DNA from: Bedellia somnulentella
Lineage: Eukaryota > Arthropoda > Insecta > Lepidoptera > Bedelliidae
Direction: 5' to 3'
Assembly (NCBI GenBank): GCA_963576735.1
Contig: OY755175.1
Coordinates: 6,402,401 to 6,466,400, forward strand
DNA: 64,000 bases
Position 1 is the stretch's first letter, and each line of letters starts with the position of its first letter. The notes beneath the pieces are model-generated. The model had not been told where the DNA came from. It saw only the letters and a list, made by a program, of their open reading frames with translations, and ran no database searches. Shown piece by piece: positions 51,386 to 63,470 of this stretch. Both the position numbers and the translations under genes were made by a program.

Positions 51386-52160
51386 TAGAGATGTGTAGGT
51401 CCGGTTTATTTCAAGACGCAGATCCGGATGCATGTCCGACTCAAATGATGTACATCCAGGACCCCAGTCTTTTGCACTGGAATGGGTCCGGGGTCCTGTT
51501 AACGGTAAAAAATGTTTACCTATGCAGGAATGGTGGAACTGGAAGGGATCTGGGTTGATACTGGGTTGAGAGTACAGTCCTCAGTATATGACACGCAGGA
51601 AGCAGAACCATATATGTATCAGTCTCCATTGGAGAGTTCATTCAATGATCAATATTAGTATGATGACAATATTTTTATTAAAAAGCCATGCTGACTTCAA
51701 AACAATTAGTTTCTTTTTGCCTCTAACAAACAATCATCGAAAGAACGAAATTTGATTCTTTTGATTTGAATAAAGAAATTGTTAAGAATATTTCATTTAT
51801 TTTATTTAAAATTAGAATATTTCAAAAGAAAAATATATCAACTATTCCTAACGTCAACAATAAGAGAACCAAAATCAACTTTACTGCAATGTAATAAATA
51901 ACATAATCGCTTGTGCCACCCGCCGATCTAAGCGCTATTTCTATCTCTTTCATTTGTTTCTTCGCACACATGCTTGCAAGCATGTAATCAACCAATCCCT
52001 GCATAAATCGCGATGTCGCACCGTTGTCCGCCATGCCAATCCCGCCAATCCATACCATTCCGATGGAATGGTAACCGATTGCCATTGGATGTACATCCAT
52101 CCGTTAAATGTAGTGATACCACTCCGGGGATACCACTCCATCCGGACCTACACACCTCTA
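51386..52160. mobile_element. hAT-type transposon, non-autonomous
   Basis: Ends TAGAGATGTGTAGGTCCGG and CCGGACCTACACACCTCTA, with a perfect 8-bp duplication GTAGACAG (51378-51385 and 52161-52168). 775 bp, no transposase. A 92-codon minus-strand frame (51822-52100) with a hydrophobic end has no recognised similarity. It lies 330 bp upstream of the DNAJB11 start. Confidence 0.85.
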
Positions 52161-52490
52161 GTAGACAGGAGTACAATACAACACGTCAATGAGTATGTGT
52201 CATAACAAGAAAATTGAGCTAAAATCCTCCTCATGATTATTAGGTTACGGTTTATTTTTGTCTGACTAAAATTTTTCTAATTGTCAAAATACTCCCACCA
52301 ATCCCAAGCAGCCGAATATTCAATTTTGCAATGCAAATCCAAATCAAATCAAAATCGAGCGAAGTCGACTTGGTGTAGTCTGAAATATTTTGATAAAAAA
52401 AAAACTTAATATGTGGACGAATATGTTTTGAATTAGCTTACGTATTTCGTGTAAAATTTGACAGTATTTAGTGGCTATAGACATTCCAAA

Positions 52491-55400
52491 ATGTTACTTA
52501 AAAGTGTTCATATTTTTGCATTTTATTTTATGTCATTTGTAGTCTTATCTTGCGCTGGAAGAGATTTTTACCAAATTCTCGGGGTATCCCGATCTGCAAA
52601 TACCAATGAAATTAAAAAAGCTTATAGAAAATTAGCCAAAGCGCTGCATCCAGATAAAAATCAGGATGATCCTGATGCCTCTCAGAAGTTCCAAGATCTT
52701 GGAGCCGCGTACGAAGCTTTGTCGGATCCTGAAAAGCGTGAATTATATGATCGGTGCGGTGAAGAATGTCTCAAAAAAGATGGTATGATGAATAACGCCG
52801 ATCCTTTTGCCAGCTTTTTTGGAGATTTTGGTTTCCATTTTGGTGGAGAGTCTCAACAGCATGAAACTCCACGAGGCGCCGACATCGTAATGGAGCTCTC
52901 TGTGTCATTAGAAGAACTTTATAATGGAAATTTTGTTGAAGTAAGTGTCTTAGAGGAATAACTGTCAGAATATATTATCATTGTGGCCTATAAATAAATG
53001 GGAACCCTATAGCAATAATAAGGAATAGTAAACAATTCTTAGAAAATGTGTGCAGTCCCAAATCTAAAGGGAATTTAGCATTAATAATGTTTTTACTTGT
53101 TAATGAAAGGTATCAAATGGCATCACCAATAATGGAGTGTAGTTATGAGATAAATAACAACAATCCATGATAACTCAATGGGTAAGAAATTCTGTCCATC
53201 AGGTAGACAGGTGTGGGTTCAAATACTGGGTTGGGCCTAATTGTCTTAAGACATTTGTGTGGTTAATTTATCTTGGTTGTTAATGGTCATGGATAACATT
53301 GCAAGAAAACCCACATGGCTAGGTTGTACTAAGTCACATGACAGTGTATTCATACAAAATGGCCATTGGCCTGCCCCCTACCTTGTGTTTACACTGTCCA
53401 AGCAAAATGTGAGTACCCTAAACACCAGGTGATGATATCATGTGATATCACTGCCAACCTGTTAGGGAATATTCGGCATAAACATTTGATTCTTATGATA
53501 GAAACAGAGAAGAGAATTTTCCAAATGTACATTTTTTTTGTTATTTATGTAGTCCACCCTATATGTCTTCCCAAGGAGTGACAGGACCTACCCAAACCAT
53601 CACCTTTTATTATTACCAGTAGTACCAATGAAAATTATGTGTCATTTTTACCACTGGTGGTATAGACTGTATCATCTTTACCACCAGGGGAACTTCTTGG
53701 TGGTAATATATTTCTGCTTACATTTATACGATCTCAACATAGTTTAAAGTTATTAAAAATGGGGGTTCATTTGATGTTTTCATTCAATGAATTTTAAGTT
53801 TCAATTGAAAAAGGGCACAGAAAAATATTTGGTATACTGAAAAATTTATCCATTTTTGCAGATAACACGAAATAAGCCCGTCGTCAAGCCAGCATCTGGA
53901 ACTCGGAAATGCAATTGTAGACAAGAGATGGTCACAAGAAATCTTGGTCCTGGTCGTTTCCAAATGATGCAACAGACAGTTTGTGATGAGTGCCCTAATG
54001 TAAAACTTGTGAATGAAGAAAGGTTGCTAGAAATTGAGGTACACTATTTCCTTAGATAGATAGATTAGTAGTTTGGTTTCCGCACATAGCTCCCTAATGG
54101 AACTTTTTTACGTGGGCCCTGGCCGTCTCACTCAATCCACCCTAACTCTGTCCAAAATCTTTCGAGTTGTCCTAAGTCTTTTAAAAAGTTTTTTGTACTA
54201 CCTGTTCTTGTCCTATCTTTTGAGTACGGGCTGTTTAGAGCCTGGCACTCAAACATGACATGATTTACTGTCTCCTCGGCCTCCATGCATGCTCTGCACA
54301 GAGGGCATTATACCGATGTTGTGAAAGTGTTTGTTCAATGAGCAGTGACCAGTGATGATTCCTGTTATCATTCTTAGGCTTCTCCTGTTTAGTTGAAGTA
54401 GTCGTCTTGTTAGTCTTTTATCTATGTCCGGCATCACTTCTTTTGACTGGCGGCATTCAGTTATTTCACGCCAGAGAGAGTTGTGTTGTTCTTGTGTGCA
54501 CACTATTTCCTTATTTTCAGCCATGTAGTGCCAGCTTAGAATGTCACTACCCCTTTCTTCCCAAGGGCGTCTTAAGGGGCAACTAAGGGTATAGGGCTTT
54601 TTTAAGTGATTTTTGGGCAATGCGGTTTGAGACCCATCACCAAGAACCTTTATTTTACAATCTTTTCCCCACTTATCTTCCAAAGTGGCTGAGGAATTTT
54701 GTATTCTGTAGCTCTGGCTACCCCTTTTTGGGCTTTATGGCCATAAGTATATGTATGTGTGTACTATTTCTTTCTGTCAAGTTATGATTTAAATAATACC
54801 GGGGTTATGATTTAAATAATTTCCCATGCCTAAAATTTATTTAAAGGAGATGTTTTACAGTGCCAGCATACATTCAAACTTTTTGTTAGTTATTAATATA
54901 CAGTAATATTCACAGCTATGTATATAAATAAATTACTCAGTCACTTTTGGACGTTAGTGGGGAAAAGATAAAAAAATATATATCTGGTGATGGGGCTCCA
55001 ACTGCATCGCCCAAAATCTTTAGAAGCACCAAAACCCTTAGTTGCCTGTTGATTGCCTTATGATGTTTAAGTTATTGACTTATTGTTGGGTTCCAGTCTT
55101 TGCTTCCAAAAGAAAAACTTACCTTATCTTATTATGAAAGTGGATTTGATTATTCTGAAACTATAGGTGTCTTGTCTACTTATAGCATTAAAAATCACAA
55201 CACATCTAACATTACCAAAAACAAAATAACTAATCAGAATAACTAATGTTGCTATTTTTTGTAGGTAGAGGTTGGTGCTCCTGATGGACACAAATCCACC
55301 TTGCGAGGTGAAGGAGAGCCACATGTCGATGGAGAACCAGGAGATCTGGTGATAGTCTTCCACACGGAGCGGCACCCACAATTTACCAGAAAGGGTGACG

Positions 55401-58400
55401 ATTTGTATACCAATGTCACCATATCTCTACAGGTAAGTTTTATTAAATACTTTATTATTCAAATACTCATTTGGATAGTTTATTGTTATAGGTCTTCTTC
55501 TTTGGTTCTTAATCTATGTAAAATATGTCCGTATTATATTCATTATTATTATTATTGGTTGAGACAACTGGTCCTCTGTCATTTTGTTTGTTATAAATTG
55601 GAATATCTTTACAAAATACAATATAAATAAAAATAAAATAAAATATAGTGTTCAGACAATGTTTCCAGTAACATATCGACACATGCAATGGTATGTTTTA
55701 CTAGGCTTATTATGGAAACCATGGCTTTCACAACCGATATTATAATTATAACAGAAGATTTGTGAAACCTGTCCACTGGCTAGAAGATTTTACAAGACTC
55801 TTAATGAACCTTTTGTAGACCGATCGATTTTCACAGACAGGACTATTCAAGCGAATAAGCCTGATATCATTGTACAGGAACGGTCGCAGTCGAGGGTTTT
55901 GCTAGTGGTTGTCACTTTCACATACAATGAGGATCTTGAGAAAGCCAATACCTAGAAACGACAGAAGAATTTCGATCCCATTTACGAGATTACAGACATG
56001 TGGGGTATGACCTCGTTAAGAAAACTCCAAATTGTTTTGCCCGTGAACCGGGTTAATTACAACCAGCCTCGGGACTATCTTGAAACGGGCAAAAATGCAG
56101 AAAATTGTGCTGCTCTTCTGTCGGTTCTTGAAACGGATTCTCCGACCCTGACAATCTTTTCTTTTGTTGGGGGTATCATTACTACCTCTCCCACTTCATA
56201 TGTTTTTGGTTTCGTTTTGGATATGAGAGAGTGTGTGAGATTGAGGAGAGGGTAACAATACAAAAGCATAATGCAAAACAACTAGCGATCAAATAATGTG
56301 ACATTACAGTAGCTTTATTGTTTATTTCCAGGATGCTTTAACCGGCTTTACTATGGAGTTGGTGCATCTAGATGGTCATAAGGTTACGGTGACCAGAGAT
56401 AAAGTCACGTGGGCTGGAGCTCGCGTCCGCAAGAAGGGCGAAGGAATGCCGAACTTTGAGAATAATAATCTGCATGGCAACCTCTACATTACTTTCGATA
56501 TTGATTTCCCTAAACAAGATTTTAGTGATGAAGACAAAGAGGGTAAGCTATCTTTAATAATATTATGTAAAATACATTTGTATCAATTATTGCAAGAAAA
56601 TAAGTAAAGCGGGAGCGGGAGTGTGATTCAAAATAATAAAAAATCTTAGCCATGTTCGAAGCTGCTTGCGATGGGTTTCTGGAGCCCACTGCAGTATTTA
56701 CATTTGCCATATGGGTATTTATAATATGAGATTATCGACGGATCACATAACACCTCGTGATAAAATCACCATTTACAGCAATTCGGTATGCAAAGTAATA
56801 CTGATTACAAAACCATTTCGAGATATTATGATTTGAAACAATATTTTCTTTGAATTAAATCAAATAAAGCTACGATTTGAAAGCCATTCGTTTTTGCAGT
56901 TTATTAATAAATAAAATACTGAAAATCGTAGGTTAATAAATCTAATATCGTAATAATATCATTTGAGATCACAAATTCGTGTTTTTTTGCAATCAGCAAC
57001 ATTTTTACTAAACATTACGCTTAATTTGCATGTCGTTTCGTGTATTTATCGATCGATGACGTCATTAAGAATAAAAGTTGAACAATCTTTAAAAAAACAT
57101 AACTTTACAATTACTAATTTTAAATGAAAAAAATCAAATAAGTCCTTTATTTTCGTGTTTACTATCAAATAAAAATAACATAACATAACATAAACATAAA
57201 CGTTCACGCCGAATATCCCCGAAGGGGTTGGCAGAGGTGTTAATACTTCTGAACATCACGTGACTTTGTCACCTGGTGTTCAGAGTACCCACGTTTTGCA
57301 TTGACAGTGTACTCACGTGATAGGGGGCAGGCCTATCGCCGTTTTGTACGAATACACTGTCACATGACTAAGTACAACCACAGATAATATAATACTATAC
57401 TAGTACAGATACCCAATCCCATACAACGAAGTGTGATGTGCTTAAATACCCTTATTCGACGGGCTATTTCCTAGTTCTTTATTGTTCGCTAGATGGCGAT
57501 AAATTCGCATGCGTAGCAAATGTAAAGCACATAACATAATAGTTCAACTTAAGGTCACAGATGTCACTACAAAGTGATTAAAACAAAATGCATAACAAAG
57601 CCCGATATCATAACTCGGCTAATATTAGGAAATGGCGGCTGCGGGGCGCGCGGGGCGGGGGCGCCTCGGTAACACGAGCGAGACAGATTTTATTACTTTA
57701 TGACTTTCTTTCAGTAAATGTTTATTTGCAAATTTGCAAATATGGTCAAGGACAAAATCGTCGACAAGGCCAATTGCGTACGAGTATTTGTTTGTAGATT
57801 TTTGTTTTTAATGTTAACAGAGTCGTTGTCGATATTCGTCTCTGCTGTGTGTCGGCTTAGAATAGCACTACCCCATTTCTTACCGTGATTGTTCGTAAGA
57901 GACGGCTAAAGATATTGGGGCTTTTTGTGTGATTTTAAGGCGATTCTGTTGGAGACCCACCATCACAAATCTTTGTTTTATAATCTTATCCAACACAAGT
58001 TCCAAAAGTGGCGAACGAATTTCTTATTCCGAAGCTCTGGCTACCCCTTCTAGGGATATATAGTCCAAAATATATGTGTGTATTTACACATTTATTTATT
58101 TAATAACATCCTGCAAGGCGTATTCGTGCTGTAGTGACGACGTGTAATAGCACTACTCCGCATCGTTCCGTCAGTGATGTATTGAGCGACTGATTTGAGT
58201 TGTTTAGTTTGAGGGTTTAATTTCATTGATTGGTTGGCGATGTGGTGATAAACCACGAATATTTAATAAAAAAATGTATCTTCCAAGCTGACATTCCACA
58301 ACCATCTGTGGGTTTGTCGCATTCAAACTTCTGGTTATTACTTCAGAATATTATGATGTCAGCTCAAAATAGTATCATTTAATATTATAAATAATACATT

Positions 58401-60489
58401 ATAATTAATTTTATTGGGTTATGTATGTGGCTCGAATGTTAACCCATTTCCAAAAACAATGATTCTTTTATAATCTATTCTCCACATAAATTTGAAAATG
58501 TTGAAAGTAGTATGATATTATATTGAAATAATCGATAGCTTGTTTCAGCTGCAATCATACGGACATTTAACTCAAACTCAAACGTTAACGCCGAATATCC
58601 CCGAACGGGGTTGGCAGAGGTACCAATACTTCTGATAATCACGTGACATTGTCACCGGGTGTTCAGAGTACCCACGTTTTGCTCGAACAGTGTGCTCACG
58701 TGATAGGGGGCAGGCCCATCGCCGTTTTCTACAAATACAATGTCCCAGGGTTAGAAAATTAGTCGTCTGCAAGATAAGCGGTGTTCTACCCACCGAGCTA
58801 CTAAGTCGTCATTAAACTACTTATTTTAATTTATCTAGGTACCTACGCCCTACGCGCTACACCTACAGTAAAGAATATTTATCCTATTTGTAAAAAGTAT
58901 TTATCAATCTTGCCACATCACATACATACATCACATACATATTATTATTTCTCATACAACATTATAACATACATAAATATACTTACGACTAAAAATCCCT
59001 AAAAGGGGTAGCCAAAGCTTCGAAAAAGTCAATCACTGAGTTATTAATATTAATTCAAAGGTTCACACCGCAAATCCCCGACGGTAGTGCAGGCAGGGGT
59101 ACTAATACTAAAAATCAACTTTCTACAACAAAGTACTAACAGATATAAAAATAACATACATACATATACTCACGGCTATAAATCCCAAGAAGGGTTAGCC
59201 AGAGCTGCAGAGCTAGAAACTCCTCAGTCACATTTAAAAGTTGATAGGGTAGAAAATGGTATAAATAAATTATCGTTAGTGATGGGCCTCCAAAAATCCC
59301 TTAAAAGCCCCAATACCGTAAGTCGCCTCTTACGTTCACCCATCGGAAGAAATGGGGTAGCGACATTTTAAGGCGACGCTACACGCACGGCTAAAAAATA
59401 GTGATAAGAAATGGAACAAGGTTATTTTTGAGCGATGCGGCAGGAATTAAAATTACATATATATTCTCACGCCGTTAGTTCACATTGGGATAGTTAGAGA
59501 CTATCGATCGCCACTTTGTACGGCCCTGGCAAACTTGGGACACTTGTCTTTTTAAGCACAGTCTCTTTTTGGTCCAAATGTGTACGCCGAGGTCGTTAAA
59601 AAAATAAAATCACGTAAAAAGCCCCTATACCCCGTGAGTCGCCTCTTGCAATCACCCACGAGTAGTAATAGGGTAGTGTTATTTTAAGTCGACAATTATC
59701 ACCAATTCGATTACTTGGATGGACGCAAATCAAAACAAATAAGATACGTCAGTAAACACCATCTCATTTTGGCGCCATCTATTGTCAGTAGTTGAAATCA
59801 CTAAACATTTTAGGTAAATAGATGTAGTTCTACAATATACATTTGGGAATACAATTTCATAAAAACAAAAATACAGTTTTTTTAAATTTTGCTTATAATT
59901 GTAATAATTTATGTTTTATGGTATTAAGTGACAAAATAAATTACCGTGTTATATTTATCTAACTGTCTTTTGGCTTTTTAAACGATAATTAGCCACTTTA
60001 GGTTTTTATTTTAAAAGTCGACTATATCTTAACTCCATCTATTGAGCGTAGAGGTAATTAAAAACATTTTGTATGAGATGGTATACCATGGTACAACTCA
60101 GCCATGTGGGTTTCCTCACGATGTTTTCCCTCACCGTTAACAACCATGATAAATTAACCACACATGTGTTTAGAAAAGACAAATTGGTGTTGGCCCGACC
60201 CAGGATTTGAACACTAGTCGTTTGCACGATAACCGAGTGTTCTACCCACTGGGCTATCATGGTTGTCTAATAAAAATATTTAATAAATACCAAAAAAATA
60301 ATAATTGCATACTGAATTGTATGTTTATAATACTATGTGCAATTAAATTGTCACTTAGACATCTATGATTTCGATTAATAATCCATTGTAGTTTTATATG
60401 AATTGCATTCTAATTTCTTTCATTTTGTTTCAGCTCTACGGAAAATCCTCCAACAAAAGCCAAACAATAGAATATACAATGGACTATAG
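52491..60489 (+). CDS. DNAJB11: DnaJ homologue subfamily B member 11 (ERdj3)
   Basis: Soluble ER-lumen Hsp40 that hands unfolded proteins to BiP. Five exons: 52491..52940, 53862..54038, 55265..55432, 56332..56542, 60434..60489, all GT-AG, frame-consistent, giving 353 residues. Residues 1-22 form a signal peptide ([18 protein letters not shown]). The J domain (24 to about 90) has the HPD triad at 53-55. Next is a G/F-rich linker ([17 protein letters not shown]). The substrate-binding domain carries CNCRQEM and VCDECPN, the cysteine pairs typical of ERdj3. The end [15 protein letters not shown] is family-like. The chosen ATG directly precedes the signal peptide. A LINE has landed 16 bases after the exon 2 donor. 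Confidence 0.96.
53166..53489 (+). repeat. SINE-B, sense, old copy
   Basis: tRNA-like head GATAACTCAATGGGTAAG with B box GTGGGTTCAAATACTGG, GGCCTAATTGTCTTAAGACA, CACATGGCTAGGTTGTACTA, CCATTGGCCTGCCCCCTACC. The tail is decayed (CTGCCAACCTGTTAGGG). Confidence 0.8.
54055..54499 (-). mobile_element. RNase H-type LINE fragment, 14-bp target duplication
   Basis: Flanked by ACACTATTTCCTTA (54041-54054 and 54500-54513). Antisense reading gives [40 protein letters not shown] and a shifted [14 protein letters not shown]. This is the same family as 46432-47230, including the 3' UTR GTGCGGAAACC. Confidence 0.85.
54520..54762 (+). repeat. SINE-A copy
   Basis: GCCATGTAGTGCCAGCTTAG, GGTTTGAGACCCATCACC, TCCAAAGTGGCTGAGGAATT, GGCTACCCCTTTTTGGGC, CATAAGTATATGTATG. 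Placed beside the LINE; the repeated ACTATTTC-type sequence marks both insertions. Confidence 0.8.
54905..55065 (-). repeat. SINE-A relic
   Basis: ACTCAGTCACTTTTGGACGT, GTGGGGAAAAGAT, GGTGATGGGGCTCCAACTGC, ATCGCCC, AACCCTTAGTTGCCT. Confidence 0.7.
55660..56200 (+). pseudogene. degraded retroelement C-terminal region
   Basis: One frame reads [46 protein letters not shown] then a TAG, resuming later as YEITDMWGM and LQIVLPVN. The pattern of RxIxANKPDI, a hydrophobic strand and xNxxxKxxEK matches the C-terminal region I know from several non-LTR elements, with a KPD nuclease-like motif. Element and clade not settled. In DNAJB11 intron 3. Confidence 0.45.
57180..57379 (-). repeat. SINE-B 3' half
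   Basis: ACATAACATAAACATAAACG, TTCACGCCGAATATCCCCGA, AGGGGTTGGCAGAGG, ACATCACGTGACTTTGTCAC, CGCCGTTTTGTACGAATACA. Little diverged, 5'-truncated. Confidence 0.88.
57846..58085 (+). repeat. SINE-A copy
   Basis: GCTGTGTGTCGGCTTAGAAT, CTCTGGCTACCCCTTCTAGG and a worn tail (TCCAAAATATATGTGTG). Sense, moderately diverged. Confidence 0.8.
58585..58805 (-). repeat. SINE-B with internal deletion
   Basis: CCCCGAACGGGGTTGGCAGA, CACGTGACATTGTCACC, GTGATAGGGGGCAGGCC. It then jumps to the head (GTTCTACCCACCGAGCTAC). Confidence 0.8.
58971..59035 (-). repeat. SINE-A tail fragment
   Basis: CATAAATATACTTACGAC, CCCTAAAAGGGGTAGCCAAA, GCTTCG. Followed at 59050-59110 by a worn SINE-B tail. Confidence 0.6.
59153..59392 (-). 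repeat. SINE-A copy
   Basis: ACATACATACATATACTCAC, CCCAAGAAGGGTTAGCCAGA, GTAAGTCGCCTCTTACGTTC, GCGACGCTACACGC. The Pol III-like GGTTGGAGACC box is reduced. Confidence 0.82.
59452..59590 (-). repeat. RTE-like LINE 3' fragment
   Basis: ATATTCTCACGCCGTTAGTT, ACTATCGATCGCCACTTTGT, TTTTGGTCCAAATGTGTACG. Matches the last codons and 3' end of 28912-29822. Confidence 0.75.
59600..59695 (-). repeat. SINE-A head fragment
   Basis: AAAAAGCCCCTATACC, GTGAGTCGCCTCTTGCAATC, AGGGTAGTGTTATTTTAAG. Confidence 0.65.
60088..60264 (-). repeat. SINE-B 5' half
   Basis: The minus-strand head ACCATGATAGCCCAGTGGGT, AGAACACTCGG and GTTCAAATCCTGGGTCGGGC is clearly tRNA-derived (A and B boxes intact). The body goes to CACATGGCTGAGTTGTAC and the 3' part is absent. 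The rest of DNAJB11 intron 4 (56543-57179, 59700-60085, 60265-60433) shows nothing recognised. Confidence 0.85.
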
Positions 60490-60567
60490 TAATTTCAAAT
60501 TAATTTAGTGCAATAATTTATTCTGAGCATTGAGTGGCGATCAGTGCACTGGTTTTTTTTACCATAA

Positions 60568-60573
60568 AATAAA
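60568..60573 (+). terminator. DNAJB11 polyadenylation signal
   Basis: AATAAA 79 bases after the stop codon. Confidence 0.7.
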
Positions 60574-60934
60574 ACAATTTTTAAGTTGAATAATCGTTTT
60601 ATTCTTACAATCCTTAATATGTATCTATTACAATCATTATACACAATAAAACAGATGAACAATAACGTGATATGAATAAAATTTAGCTTAATTAACCATC
60701 ACAGATACAGTGAAATTTGATACGATAAAGAAACGCCCAAAGCGACAATCTCACTATCAGTCTAAATTATATACAAAGGGATAAATATTTATGTCAATAC
60801 TCCTTTTCATTGTCAGAACTTTTTTTAAAATAGGAACATTCACAGATCACAAAAATACCTTCACATCGTCTTATGATCGGAAGGAGAGGAAGGATGTTAA
60901 TTTAAAGATCTTTCAATAATATTTGTTGAGTAGT

Positions 60935-61155
60935 GTCTGCTTATAATAGTATTAACCTCAAATATCGTACGAAATGACTTAGAGTATTGGGGCGTTAATT
61001 TATTTTTGGGTGATGTGGTTGGATACCCCAAGTCCCTGAATCCTTTATTTTACCATGTTTTCCTTACTCCACTTCCAAATCGTGGCTGACGAATCTAATT
61101 TATATGCTCAGACTACCATTAAATTTTTGGGATTTGTAGCCGTTAGTATATAAAT
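60935..61155 (+). repeat. SINE-A relic
   Basis: GAGTAGTGTCTGCTTATAAT, GTATTGGGGCGTTAATT, GGTTGGATACCCC, CGTGGCTGACGAATC, TTGTAGCCGTTAGTATAT. Sense, old. Confidence 0.7.
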
Positions 61156-62189
61156 TTAATAATAAGAATACGCATTAGATATTCATATAAAAATAAATTT
61201 TTATTTAACGAAAATTGTTTTGCTTATCTTTTAGTAAAAACAATATTTATTCGAAGCTATTTTTAATGGCTTCTATCTAGTAAACATTACTCTGAATATA
61301 CTGTTGTCATATATAAAACTGTATTCATTACTTTTTCGCTCGACATATTGGCACTCATGAAAATGTGGCACATTCAAATTTGGTTCTAGAATATCCGTCA
61401 TTTAATTTTTGGTCTATGAAACAGCCATCTCTTTCACCCTTATCTCATTTCTGAACACCTCTTTCTCATTCTGAGCTAAAAGCCACATACTGATACAGAT
61501 GGGTTACAGACCAACAAACTTTTCTTGGCCGGTAAGGACGTCGCTGTCAACGATATTAGTATAGCCAGTTAATAAAAATTAACCATTATATAGGAAATAA
61601 TTTTAAATCATACAGGCTAGTTTATTAATGTATTAAAATGTCTTAATAAAACAATTCATATAATATTAATTTAATTAATAACTATTATTGTAAGTCAATA
61701 AGTTCGTTTTAATATTAGTTGATTATATTTGCTTATTTTTGCCCTTGTCTTATATGTCTACCTGAAATGACTGAGTATCCTGATATTACCTTCCAAATGT
61801 TGTCAGGAAGAGATCGCTATCGCTTTTTGCGATAACACTGCAAATTGTACTTCTCTATTAACTATTTCATAATTTTACATTCAAGGATTTGTTATTTGTG
61901 ACTCTTAGAGTTAAAAAAGTGGGTACCTACACAAAAACATTTGCTAATCCTGTAAATCAGAGGCTTATCTTGTCGTATACTAATTTACATTTAATGTTCA
62001 CACATAGATCCCCTAAAAAAGTGGCACTTAAAAAATAATTCTAAACATCAGATATAGTTTGGGTCATTCATTTTGCTGGATCAGTGGATTTATGGGCACT
62101 TTTCTATTGCTGGTAACAACCTTGTATTAGTTTATATACATCAGACAATTATGACTTAAGAAATGACACATTAGTACGTACGTGATGTA

Positions 62190-62300
62190 CATCCCCGCAT
62201 AAGGATTAGAACCCACGCATCAGTGTAAACGAAGTGAATTCATATTCGGGAGCATTTCCCCACTTCCCGTAACCCCCACCGCTATAGTCATGTGCGCACA
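62190..62300 (-). repeat. possible tRNA-derived SINE head
   Basis: Minus strand: TAGCGGTGGGGGTTACGGG (A-box-like) and GCGTGGGTTCTAATCC (B-box-like). No family partner in the window. Confidence 0.35.
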
Positions 62301-62559
62301 ACTTTGCGGACGGTGTTAGCCTACTTAGATGATTTTAGCAAAAATATAATAACTTTCTTATTTTTTTAAATGTATACTGGAAGAAAAGCGTTTATTAATA
62401 AACAAAGAAACATTTTATAAATAATTGTCTTTAAAAAAAGTTTCCACTATTTTTCTTATGAAAATGATAATTTATTATATACGTAGGTCACCCTATAAGT
62501 TTCATTTAGTTGAGATTTAACTGACAATGACAGGCTGAAATTTCAAAATAGCGACAGTA

Positions 62560-62815
62560 GTACAGTCGCCATCAGATATATCGGAGCGGCCGAGGTACTC
62601 AAATATATCTGAGCAGCAATAAATTTCAATAAATTCTTTACGGTAAATAAGGTCAATAAGATCTGAACATCCAATACGCCACAAATATATGAGCAGTGGT
62701 TTCTCAATTAAATCTGAACACCCAAAGAGACAATAATATCTGAAAGCACAACTCGTCAAAGTTATCTGCTCAGACAGTGTGATCATATATATCTGAACAT
62801 TTAGGGAAAATATAC
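62560..62815. repeat. lepidopteran palindromic repeat with ATCTGA motifs
   Basis: GTCGCCATCAGATATATCGG, AGCGGCCGAGGTACTCAAAT, then repeated ATCTGAACA/ATCTGAGCA motifs. I recall this opening from a common lepidopteran element. Its inverted partner is missing here. Confidence 0.5.
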
Positions 62816-63364
62816 CTTAAAGCACTAAGCATACAGTTTAAAATTCTTAATCGTACCACGCTAGAATACATTTTCTACACAACCACCATTTGGTTTTATC
62901 AATGTCAAAACTAAAAAGAGTCTTCTGCTGGGAGGTATGCCCCACTGGTTGTACGGTCCCAACTAGTTGTACGGTTAGTATATAATTAGAAAAAAATTAC
63001 TAAGTCGTTCCCAACTGACCAACTCCATTTTTTGACAGAAACATGGTGTTAATAGAGGAATGGGTTTGTAGTTGTATAATTTTCACTGGTACAAAAACAT
63101 CAAGAGGTAAAATAACTTAGAATTTTTGAAACATATATGCCATTTATTACATTGTATGTACCAGGGTAGCATAAATATAAATGCAGCTTTAATAAAATAA
63201 AAGGATAAACTAGTTTTAGCAAAATTGTACTTTTTCCTGCTGTTTTCTGTAACGTATTATACGTATTCATATATATAATTATAACGTAATATATAGCATT
63301 ATATTAAATGAGGACAATAAATCTAAAGGCTTAATAAATAAAATAGAAAAAAAAGAACATGAAT

Positions 63365-63470
63365 TCTTGATAAAAATAAACACAAGTTAGGATTTGAACC
63401 CTGACGCAACGGATTACAATTATGATTTCTATTCACTAAACCGCTAGGCCATGGTGACTGACACGAAAGT
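63365..63470 (-). repeat. tRNA-like SINE head
   Basis: Minus strand: ACCATGGCCTAGCGGTTTAG (A box TGGCCTAGCGG) and GTCAGGGTTCAAATCCTAAC (B box). It does not close into a full tRNA cloverleaf, so a SINE head or tRNA pseudogene is likelier. Confidence 0.4.

Noticed and set aside
52298..52316. ER stress response element upstream of DNAJB11
   Set aside because: CCAAT and a 9-base spacer are present, but the second half is CCGAA instead of CCACG, too poor a match.
54249..54683. 144-codon minus-strand frame as a gene
   Set aside because: A chimera of SINE-A antisense sequence and the C-terminal part of an RNase H LINE.
57588..57720. GC-rich patch as a CpG-island promoter
   Set aside because: Short, inside the last DNAJB11 intron, with no nearby exon or start signal.
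62517..62786. Minus-strand 89-codon frame
   Set aside because: Built from repeated ATCTGA motifs of a lepidopteran repeat.
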